Below are positions 1-5,336 of a stretch of 6,009 nt of DNA, in pieces. The stretch covers positions 1 through 6,009 of the forward strand of contig QMLJ01000088.1 of NCBI GenBank assembly GCA_003643935.1, written 5' to 3'. Position 1 is the stretch's first letter. Every line of letters begins with the position of its first letter. Below the pieces are notes generated by a model, which was not told the DNA's origin, made no database searches, and saw only the letters and a list, made by a program, of their open reading frames with translations. Made by a program: the position numbers and the translations under genes. Source of the stretch: Deltaproteobacteria bacterium (GTDB taxonomy: Bacteria; Desulfobacterota; Desulfomonilia; UBA1062).

Positions 1-55
1 ACATGGTCCCGATGTCCCTTTCAGGTTCTACGTATACCTTTTTCTTTTTTGCCAA
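1..55 (-). CDS. motB: MotB-like flagellar stator protein, N-terminal fragment (cut by window edge)
   Basis: Only the first 18 codons lie in the window. A TTG start at 55-53 gives a protein beginning MAKKKKVYVEPERDIGTM. The TTG is chosen because the reading frame starts with a short lysine run, as in the cytoplasmic tails of many MotB proteins, and because a GGGAG SD lies 8 bases upstream, inside the end of motA. The gap from the motA stop codon is three bases, so the two genes are almost certainly co-transcribed and translationally coupled. MotB proteins form the ion-conducting stator with MotA: a short cytoplasmic tail, one membrane helix with the essential Asp, and an OmpA-like peptidoglycan-binding domain. 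None of those later parts is visible here, so the call rests on position after motA plus the tail. The residues after the lysines (ERDIGTM) do not resemble the common W-x-x-T/S-Y/F-x-D MotB entry motif as far as can be seen. Confidence 0.72.
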   Translation of the reverse strand, partial: MAKKKKVYVEPERDIGTM

Positions 56-58
56 GAT

Positions 59-832
59 CTATTCTCCCTTTTCCTGCGTGTTCTGCCTCATGTGCGGAGC
101 AAGGTACGCGTGTAGTTTTCTCTCGACTATCCTTGGATTGTCACCGGCTGATATTGACATTATCCCCTCTATTATCATGCCCTTGACAAGCACCTCCTCG
201 CTGGAGCGCGCGGTCAGCTTGCCTGCCATGGGCAGTGCTATCATATTGGCAAGTACTGAACCATAAAACGTGGTGATAAGGGCGACCGCCATTGCTGGAC
301 CGATAGATGACGGGTCAGACATGGATTGGAGCATTTGCACCAGGCCTATGAGCGTACCTACCATTCCCATGGCAGGTGCATATGCACCCATGGAATTGAG
401 TATGTCCGCACCCTTTCTATGCCTCTGTTCTATGTGCTCGATCTCGGTCTCGAGTATGTCCCTTATTGACTGCGGCTCTAAGCCGTCTATTACAAGTTCA
501 AGGCCTTGCTTGAAAAACGTGTCAGTGAGCTCACCTGCAGCAGATTCCAATGCCAGTATACCCTCCCTCCTGGCACGTGTAGCAAAGTCAATAAACGTGG
601 GGATCAATCCTTGCGGATCCTGAGCCTGAGCAAAGAACACGTTCTTCAGCACGCCTGCCACCCCGATCACGTCTTTCAGTGGGTAGTTTATGAATAGTAT
701 GCCTATGGTACCTCCAAGGACGATCAGCAAAGATGGCGCGTTAATAAACAAGGATAGAGGACCGCCTGACATGATACCCATAAGCACCATGCCAAAGGCA
801 AACAATACACCTATAAGCGTAGCTAGATCCAT
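59..832 (-). CDS. motA: Flagellar motor stator protein MotA (PomA-type)
   Basis: This 257-residue inner-membrane protein forms the ion channel of the flagellar stator with MotB and pushes on the rotor through its cytoplasmic loop. Four hydrophobic segments are visible, at about residues 3-22, 33-50, 150-170 and 180-203, with the large cytoplasmic loop between the second and third. The loop carries the charged RARREGILALE stretch (about 86-96), matching the rotor-interacting Arg/Glu region of MotA and PomA. The conserved prolines of helices 3 and 4 are seen in APAMGMVGT (P153) and IALPMAGK (P201). The sequence is much closer to the sodium-type Vibrio PomA (MDLATL start, APAMGM-GTL-GLV-ML, IGPAMAVAL-TT) than to E. 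coli MotA, and the length matches PomA (about 253). Thr160 and Thr187/188 sit where PomA has threonines tied to sodium coupling, but residue 31 is Asn where PomA has Asp. The start is ATG 832, with GAGAGG five bases upstream; the overlapping ATG at 836 is out of frame. motB follows after three bases. Confidence 0.96.
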   Translation of the reverse strand: MDLATLIGVLFAFGMVLMGIMSGGPLSLFINAPSLLIVLGGTIGILFINYPLKDVIGVAGVLKNVFFAQAQDPQGLIPTFIDFATRARREGILALESAAGELTDTFFKQGLELVIDGLEPQSIRDILETEIEHIEQRHRKGADILNSMGAYAPAMGMVGTLIGLVQMLQSMSDPSSIGPAMAVALITTFYGSVLANMIALPMAGKLTARSSEEVLVKGMIIEGIMSISAGDNPRIVERKLHAYLAPHMRQNTQEKGE

Positions 833-837
833 ACATG

Positions 838-843
838 CCTCTC
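838..843 (-). promoter_or_regulatory. Ribosome binding site of motA
   Basis: GAGAGG lies five bases before ATG 832. It settles the choice between this ATG and the out-of-frame ATG at 836-834. Confidence 0.7.
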
Positions 844-867
844 AAAACGCTTTTTTTATCTTAATGG

Positions 868-884
868 AAGCAAGGGATATGCCA
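868..884 (-). promoter_or_regulatory. Sigma-54 (-24/-12) promoter of motA-motB
   Basis: The minus strand reads TGGCATATCCCTTGCTT. This fits the RpoN consensus TGGCAC-N5-TTGCW with exact spacing between the GG and GC elements; only the sixth base (T for C) departs from it. Taking the C at 870 as -12, transcription would start near 858, leaving a leader of about 26 bases that contains the motA SD. Sigma-54 control of middle flagellar genes by an NtrC-type activator (FlrC, FleR or FlbD type) is established in several Gram-negative groups. No activator site could be identified with confidence in the upstream 130 bases. Confidence 0.82.
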
Positions 885-1018
885 TGAGGCCTAAAGTGTA
901 GTAATATCCAAGATTAGGGGATTATAAACATGATGGTGGGTATTGCCACGTATCAATTAACACGACATGTGGTCATAAAATTGACGCCCACCGACCCGGT
1001 TTACTGACTCTTTGAAGT

Positions 1019-1050
1019 TCCCTGGCAAGGCTGGTTGGCCTTACCAGGGA
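1019..1050 (-). terminator. Stem-loop after flgE, possible terminator without U-tract
   Basis: TCCCTGGCAAGG (1019-1030) and CCTTACCAGGGA (1039-1050) form a 12-position stem with one A-C mismatch (G-U in the minus-strand transcript) and an 8-base loop. It starts 12 bases after the flgE stop codon. On the minus strand the hairpin is followed by aacttcaaag rather than a run of T. It may therefore act as a weak or factor-assisted terminator, or as a 3' end stabiliser of the hook mRNA. The separate sigma-54 promoter before motA is consistent with transcription at least partly ending here. Confidence 0.5.
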
Positions 1051-1062
1051 TGAGGAAAAAGG

Positions 1063-2574
1063 TTAACGTTTCAGGTTGATAAGCTCGCTCAGCATGGAAT
1101 CCGTAGTGGTTATTACCCTAGAGTTTGCCTGAAACCCTCTCTGAGTGGTTATCATCTTCACGAACTCGGAGGCAATATCCACGTTAGACTGCTCAAGGGA
1201 GTTGGGGGCAATCCTTCCAAGACCGTTCTCTCCGGGATGACCTGTTATTGCATTCCCGGACGCGCGTGTTGCTGCATACAGGTTGCCACCCTCCTTGCTC
1301 AGCGCCTGGGTGTTATTGAACTTTGCCAGGGCAACTCGATAGAGGTTGAGTATCTGTCCATTGGAATAGTGACCTACCATAACGCCATCCGTGTCAACAG
1401 ATATGTTCTGGAGAAAACCTGTTCCATAGCCGTCCTGTGACTGGTACACGGTTGTAGAGCTGGATGCATACTGAGTGGATATCATTGCCTGGGGTTCCTT
1501 TCCAACAAAGTATGGCACGGCATCTGTGCCTGATCCATCCGTTATGTCCGCAACACTGGTCGAACCAACCCATGTCCTGTCAGTACTCCTGAGGCCGAAC
1601 TTCAGTACAATATCCTGGTCAACCCCTGAGACAAACTGGGCCGAGACCTCGGGATAGCCATCCGTGGAAAACGTCGCTGGAACCCAGTTAGTATCGTCTG
1701 TTGGATCGCCTGCACCGTTGTAGGTAAAAGCCGATAAACTGCTAAGATTACCTGTTGAGGAAGAGTATGTGAGGGTGCCCCTCATGAGTATACCCTGCTG
1801 GCTTAGGCCTGAAAAGTCGGTCCTCAGGTCCTCTGATGGATCACAGGTTACAATGTATTCCCAGCTATTATCAGTGTCTATTGATCCATCGTAGTACTCG
1901 CTTGAGTTGTCCAGCTTGTCATAAAATATGGTGATGTCATGTGAGTTACCAAGTGAGTCATAGACCCTTACGGCTGTCTGGTATCCGTATGCAGAATCGG
2001 GTAGTGGATCTGTTGCAGTTGCATCCCACGTGTCAAACAGGCTGTCTGAATGCGAGGTATCAGATGTGTCCAGATTGGTTATGGCCGTTACCTCCTGGGT
2101 TGCCTGTGGTGGAGAGGTAAACGTGTTCAACACAATATCTTGTATCGTTCCAACGTCATTCCCATTGTCGTCAAGGGCCCAGCCCCTAACCACGTATCCA
2201 GATGGGTTTACAAAGTTTCCGTCCTCGTCGAACCTGAACTGGCCCGCCCTTGTGTAATACTCGGTCTGAGAGCCAGGATCCCTTACTATGAAAAACCCAT
2301 TTCCACCAATTGCAAGGTCGGTTGCGTTTGAAGTTGATTCAAAGGATCCCTGCTGAAACAGGGTATCAACAGCACTGAGCGTGCAGCCTCTCCCTATCTG
2401 AGCTGTACCTGATGCGGTTGCAACGCTCTGGGAGAGTACATCCTGAAATGTGGTCCTGCTGGACTTGAATCCAATGGTGTTCACATTGGCAATATTATCA
2501 CCAATGACACTCATAGCATCTCCATTAGTGGAAAGACCACTTATGCCTGAGAACAATGAACTTGAAATACTCAT
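1063..2574 (-). CDS. flgE: Flagellar hook protein FlgE
   Basis: This 503-residue protein is the building block of the hook, the curved joint between rod and filament. It is exported by the flagellar type III system and polymerises under the FlgD cap. The N-terminus (about 4-34, with SGLSTNGDAMSVIGDNIANVNTIGFK) is the rod/hook N-terminal D0 helix with its classic ANVNTxGFK signature. Residues 84-135 hold the FlgE/F/G-type core (TDLAIGGNGFFIV, YYTRAGQFRFDEDGN). The variable D2-type outer domain spans roughly 160-385 and is rich in Ser, Thr, Asp and Gly. The C-terminus (about 455-503, NSLEQSNVDIASEFVKMITT and QRGFQANSRVI) is the paired C-terminal D0/D1 helix, ending at NLKR. The extra length over E. 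coli FlgE (about 400) lies in the surface-exposed middle. The start is ATG 2574 with AGGAGG seven bases upstream. The SD begins next to the flgD stop codon, and the gap between the genes is 13 bases. Only two cysteines are seen, C64 and C244. Confidence 0.97.
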   Translation of the reverse strand: MSISSSLFSGISGLSTNGDAMSVIGDNIANVNTIGFKSSRTTFQDVLSQSVATASGTAQIGRGCTLSAVDTLFQQGSFESTSNATDLAIGGNGFFIVRDPGSQTEYYTRAGQFRFDEDGNFVNPSGYVVRGWALDDNGNDVGTIQDIVLNTFTSPPQATQEVTAITNLDTSDTSHSDSLFDTWDATATDPLPDSAYGYQTAVRVYDSLGNSHDITIFYDKLDNSSEYYDGSIDTDNSWEYIVTCDPSEDLRTDFSGLSQQGILMRGTLTYSSSTGNLSSLSAFTYNGAGDPTDDTNWVPATFSTDGYPEVSAQFVSGVDQDIVLKFGLRSTDRTWVGSTSVADITDGSGTDAVPYFVGKEPQAMISTQYASSSTTVYQSQDGYGTGFLQNISVDTDGVMVGHYSNGQILNLYRVALAKFNNTQALSKEGGNLYAATRASGNAITGHPGENGLGRIAPNSLEQSNVDIASEFVKMITTQRGFQANSRVITTTDSMLSELINLKR

Positions 2575-2587
2575 ATAAGCCTCCTTT

Positions 2588-3268
2588 CTATCCTTGAATC
2601 TTTTCTATGTTCGATATTGTAACCTCTTTGTTTCCCACTACCAGGTAGGTAACGCCATTATCATACCTGACGCCACTGACTGTTCCTGTTGCATATGTTG
2701 TTGCGTTAACCTTGTCGCCCTGGGCATCTGCTGCAATCACTTTGAATGTATACCTCCCAGTACCTACTGTATCGCCCTCGTTATCTTTACCATCCCATTG
2801 GCAGACTGCATCTCCTGGAGGTACGTTTTGCATGTTGATGGTCCTCACGAGATTTCCTGTTGAATCATAGATATCCACCTCCACGTCCGAGGCAGTTTTA
2901 TCAAGGTAGAAATCCAGCCCCACTTCCTGCCCGTTGTATTCAACTATATCACCCTTTGCACTCACCTTCTTACCAATGAAATCCAGGGCCTGCATGTTAT
3001 TCATTGATGCCTGAAGATCATTGAGCCTTTTCATATCCTCGCTCATGTTTGTCATCTGTTCAAGCGATGAAAACTGGGCGAGCTGGGCCGTGAAATCAGT
3101 ATTGGACATGGGGTTAAGAGGATCTTGGTACTGTAACTGCTTGACAAGGAGCTTAAGAAAGGTATCCCTTCCAAGACTCTTAATGCTTCCAGCCATGCCA
3201 CTGTCATTTACCGATTGGGTATCACTTCCTTGGTTCTGGAGTAGCCTTTCTATACCCTGAATAGCCAT
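2588..3268 (-). CDS. flgD: Flagellar hook assembly scaffold (hook cap) protein FlgD
   Basis: This 226-residue protein is exported and caps the growing hook, placing FlgE subunits; it is replaced when the hook is complete. Residues about 30-80 carry the diagnostic FlgD N-terminal block: LGRDTFLKLLVKQLQYQDP, then NPMSNTDFTAQLAQFSSLEQ. The middle (about 112-182) is the FlgD Ig-like fold with the DIYDSTGNLVRTI strand and the QWDGKDNEGDTVGTGRYTF hairpin. The flanking strands (95-110 and 183-223, GTVSGVRYDNGVTYLVVG) make up the Tudor-like domain. Length is typical of the family (about 220-230). The start is ATG 3268 with GGAGG seven bases upstream, directly after the fliK stop codon; the gap is 12 bases. 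The gene sits between fliK and flgE, the standard hook-operon order. Confidence 0.97.
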   Translation of the reverse strand: MAIQGIERLLQNQGSDTQSVNDSGMAGSIKSLGRDTFLKLLVKQLQYQDPLNPMSNTDFTAQLAQFSSLEQMTNMSEDMKRLNDLQASMNNMQALDFIGKKVSAKGDIVEYNGQEVGLDFYLDKTASDVEVDIYDSTGNLVRTINMQNVPPGDAVCQWDGKDNEGDTVGTGRYTFKVIAADAQGDKVNATTYATGTVSGVRYDNGVTYLVVGNKEVTISNIEKIQG

Positions 3269-3280
3269 ATCTGTTCCTCC

Positions 3281-4795
3281 CTAGATAAATAAATCCAGGC
3301 CATTTTCATGGGCACTACTGTATTGCCCATTTATGCCTGTGACCTCTAATCCTGCAGGGTAGTCAGTCTGAGATGTACCTGCAATACCGCTATCTTTGGG
3401 CATGTTATGATGTCCAGGCCAAGGCCTTCCACTATGCCCATTAAATGCATACCCACCAGCAGAATGTTGGTTTTCAGAGCCGAGTCCTGTCATCACTGTA
3501 AAATGATTTATTCTTATACCTTGCTCTGAAAGGGCCTCCCGCAGCAGAGGCATGTGATGATGTAGTATATCCCTCGTAAATGCATGATCTGTTCTGAACA
3601 CTGCGCTTATGTTACCATCATGAAGGGTCAAGCTGATGTCAACCCTGCCCAGCATGGGCGGATACAGCTTTACACTCACCCTTCCCTCGCCGTTTTTCAC
3701 GTGTTGAGGTAGGGCAACCCGTAGCTGGTCTATTACCTGGTTTACATCACTGGAGAAAACAGAGCCCGGGCTCTCACCCATCTTTTCTGCAAGGAGCATG
3801 AACATGGGCTTGTCCAGCTTTATGTTGGGTACAAGGCCTGTAAGCTCAGGATGCCAGGTCTTGATGACCTGCTTTATGCCAGACCATTCCTTGTCATCTG
3901 TTATTGATTTTATGAAACCAAGGGATTCTATTACCTTATGCGAGATCTTCTGCTGCCTGTGGGTCTTAAGATACCTGGAGACCATCTTTATAACCTTGTC
4001 TGCCGCGGAACCCCTTTTGTCCTTCTGTGTTGAAAATAAGAGGTCCTTGAGTGTATCCCTATCAATGTCCAGACTATCTGTAATGGTATCCAGAATACCT
4101 TCCAGTTTTTGCGCTGTTAGCGTGTCAGTCTCATTATCCAGGCCTTCGGCTTTCGAGGCAACATGGCCTATGGCAGATCTTATTACATCCTTGATACTTA
4201 CTTCAATGTCCATAGAACTATTGTCTGCCATGGGTAAACCGCTGGCATCTACAATGGCCTTCAGCCCAGCCATATTCCCTTGCCCTTGCCTTACCTGTTC
4301 CATGAGGGTATTCATATCAATACCATGTTCGTTGCACTCCTGGAGAAGCCTGTCGTGAATGGCCGAGAATATCCTCGCCTTTACATCCTCTTTCAGGTCC
4401 TTGATGGAAAGGACACAGGAGATATCGTGTGTGTTAAACCCGAGATGTACCATCATGGACTTTAAGGTGTTATCTGATATGCTACCTGGTCCCTTGGCCA
4501 TCATGGATACAAAGGAATTTACGTCTATACCCATCTTATTCATCATGCCAACAAGATGGAGCATCAATAACCCGGAACCAGATGCAAGTATCTGCCTTAA
4601 CATGTCCTTGTCCATCTGGGTGACTTGGGGAGGGATCGGGAATAAAGCCCCATTGGTAGAACCCCTCCCCCTTGCACCTGGAAGGAAGGTACCTAGTATT
4701 GAATCAAAACCGCCCTTGGTCCCCGAGACTATACTGTTTAATAACCTACCTGCTCCCGGGACCAGGCTTATAATCTGAAGTAAAGGGATCTCCAT
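3281..4795 (-). CDS. fliK: Flagellar hook-length control protein FliK
   Basis: This 504-residue protein acts as the hook ruler and as the switch that changes export specificity from hook to filament subunits. Identification rests on the C-terminal Flg_hook domain (about 365-440), with the family motif in VSKLYPP-like form (VSVKLYPPMLGRVDISL), followed by a basic/acidic helix with LREALSEQGIRINHFTV. A 60-residue Gly/Ser/His-rich tail follows. The N-terminal half is not the Pro/Gln-rich disordered type of enteric FliK: it looks helical and contains a duplicated unit (about 85-122 and 154-189). ATG 4795 is chosen over the upstream ATG 5005. GGAGG lies four bases before 4795, the resulting N-terminus (MEIPLLQIISLVPGAG) looks natural, the 70-codon extension is Cys/Trp/His-rich and unlike the rest, and a sigma-54 promoter lies inside that extension. 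FlgD follows in the same operon. Confidence 0.88.
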   Translation of the reverse strand: MEIPLLQIISLVPGAGRLLNSIVSGTKGGFDSILGTFLPGARGRGSTNGALFPIPPQVTQMDKDMLRQILASGSGLLMLHLVGMMNKMGIDVNSFVSMMAKGPGSISDNTLKSMMVHLGFNTHDISCVLSIKDLKEDVKARIFSAIHDRLLQECNEHGIDMNTLMEQVRQGQGNMAGLKAIVDASGLPMADNSSMDIEVSIKDVIRSAIGHVASKAEGLDNETDTLTAQKLEGILDTITDSLDIDRDTLKDLLFSTQKDKRGSAADKVIKMVSRYLKTHRQQKISHKVIESLGFIKSITDDKEWSGIKQVIKTWHPELTGLVPNIKLDKPMFMLLAEKMGESPGSVFSSDVNQVIDQLRVALPQHVKNGEGRVSVKLYPPMLGRVDISLTLHDGNISAVFRTDHAFTRDILHHHMPLLREALSEQGIRINHFTVMTGLGSENQHSAGGYAFNGHSGRPWPGHHNMPKDSGIAGTSQTDYPAGLEVTGINGQYSSAHENGLDLFI

Positions 4796-4799
4796 ATTG

Positions 4800-4804
4800 C
4801 CTCC
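4800..4804 (-). promoter_or_regulatory. Ribosome binding site deciding the fliK start
   Basis: GGAGG lies four bases before ATG 4795 and downstream of the predicted sigma-54 start point near 4820. It supports a 504-residue FliK instead of the 574-residue open frame that reaches ATG 5005. Confidence 0.7.
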
Positions 4805-4831
4805 GTAATGCCCTTGTTGTCCATGAGAAGA

Positions 4832-4846
4832 GCAATAGAGATGCCA
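4832..4846 (-). promoter_or_regulatory. Sigma-54 (-24/-12) promoter of the fliK-flgD-flgE operon
   Basis: The minus strand reads TGGCATCTCTATTGC, matching TGGCAC-N5-TTGC with exact spacing; only the sixth base differs. With the C at 4832 as -12, the transcript would start near 4820 and carry a leader of about 25 bases holding the fliK SD. The six bases of the -24 element (TGGCAT), the spacing and the leader length are nearly the same as for the motA promoter at 868-884. Confidence 0.82.
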
Positions 4847-4899
4847 TAACCCGAAGACGTTTGATTTCCAACACCTGTGGCTGCAATCTCCCTTACTCA

Positions 4900-4947
4900 C
4901 CGGCAAAAAAATTCTTTTGTGTAAGAAAAACTTGCCTGGTCCGGCAA
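4900..4947. repeat. Direct repeat CCGGCAA, two copies 41 bp apart (possible activator sites)
   Basis: CCGGCAA occurs at 4900-4906 and again at 4941-4947 on the plus strand, with 41 bases between equivalent positions, close to four helical turns. The copies lie about 80 and 120 bases upstream of the predicted fliK start point, the usual range for NtrC-type enhancer sites. The second copy also forms a small inverted repeat with TTGCC at 4932-4936. No equivalent copy is seen upstream of the motA promoter, so the role is speculative. Confidence 0.25.
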
Positions 4948-4972
4948 CAGCTGAAAACTGGATCAACGCACC

Positions 4973-5000
4973 TAAAGGGCCTCTAACATCATGCCGATAC
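4973..5000 (+). promoter_or_regulatory. Sigma-28 (FliA)-like promoter of the Roadblock gene
   Basis: TAAA at 4973-4976 and GCCGATAC at 4993-5000 match the flagellar sigma factor consensus TAAA-N15-GCCGATAA. The -10 has seven of eight bases, and the spacer is 16 instead of 15. The start point would fall around 5005-5008, only a few bases before ATG 5011, which has no clear SD. The match is good but the spacer is one base long, so confidence is moderate. Confidence 0.5.
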
Positions 5001-5010
5001 ATCATAAAGC

Positions 5011-5331
5011 ATGGAAGGCACGATAAAAGAGCTTCTGAAAATCCCGGGAGTTAGGGGATATGCGATTGTAACACCCAAGAAAATGCGCATCAAGTTTCCA
5101 CTTGAATACAAGTCGCGCGAGCTAAAGGATAGATTCAGGGAGCTCTATAATGACATCATGGGAGGTGGAAAGGACACAGTGGATATAGTAGAGGTGTGTA
5201 TGGAGGACATGGACATAACCATGTTTGTAAACAAAGACCTGGTGTTCATGGTGGTATCCAACAAGATAGCAAACAACACATTACTGCGTATGATGGGTAG
5301 GCTCATATCAGCAAAGCTTGTAAAGGGTTAG
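5011..5331 (+). CDS. Roadblock/LC7 domain-like small protein (MglB-type fold)
   Basis: This 106-residue soluble protein has no signal peptide or membrane segment. The N-terminus, a short helix followed by LLKIPGVRGYAIVTP (residues 8-22), matches the opening of bacterial Roadblock/LC7 proteins (typically LL-x-x-PGVxGAAIV). The end, DITMFVNKDLVFMVVSNK then NNTLLRMMGRLISAKLV (68-104), fits the final strands and helix of that fold. Such proteins usually dimerise and regulate small Ras-like GTPases, as MglB does for MglA in polarity and motility. No GTPase gene is in the window, so the partner and role are inferred at best. ATG 5011 is the first possible start because an in-frame TAA lies at 5005-5007. 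There is no obvious SD, which together with the sigma-28-like promoter suggests a near-leaderless message. It diverges from fliK and is followed after 5 bases by a DUF4388 gene. The middle (23-66) is basic and less typical of the family. Confidence 0.72.
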   Translation: MEGTIKELLKIPGVRGYAIVTPKKMRIKFPLEYKSRELKDRFRELYNDIMGGGKDTVDIVEVCMEDMDITMFVNKDLVFMVVSNKIANNTLLRMMGRLISAKLVKG

Positions 5332-5336
5332 GTAAG

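Noticed and set aside
270..623. Plus-strand open frame of 117 residues across motA
   Set aside because: It is a shadow of the motA coding strand; the Ser/Cys/Ile-rich composition is typical of antisense frames.
934..948. Second sigma-54-like match on the minus strand (TGGCAATACCCACCA)
   Set aside because: The -24 half is good but the -12 half reads ACCA instead of TTGC, and it is farther from motA than the full match at 868-884.
974..1004. Possible sigma-28 promoter for motA on the minus strand starting at a TAAA
   Set aside because: The expected GCCGATAA element is absent at the right distance.
1063..2574. Lysinoalanine-type hook crosslinking as in spirochaetes, suggested by Cys in FlgE
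   Set aside because: Only C64 and C244 are present and neither context resembles the known crosslink site, so there is no support from sequence.
3798..4358. Plus-strand open frame of 186 residues
   Set aside because: It lies wholly antisense to fliK, has no SD or recognisable domain, and fliK has a clear family domain and operon context.
4359..4778. Plus-strand open frame of 139 residues across the start of fliK
   Set aside because: It is antisense to the conserved operon and has no initiation signal or recognisable family.
4861..5010. A sigma-70 promoter for the Roadblock gene (TAACAT as -10)
   Set aside because: The -35 position (GATCAA) is a poor match, and the sigma-28-like element explains the region better.
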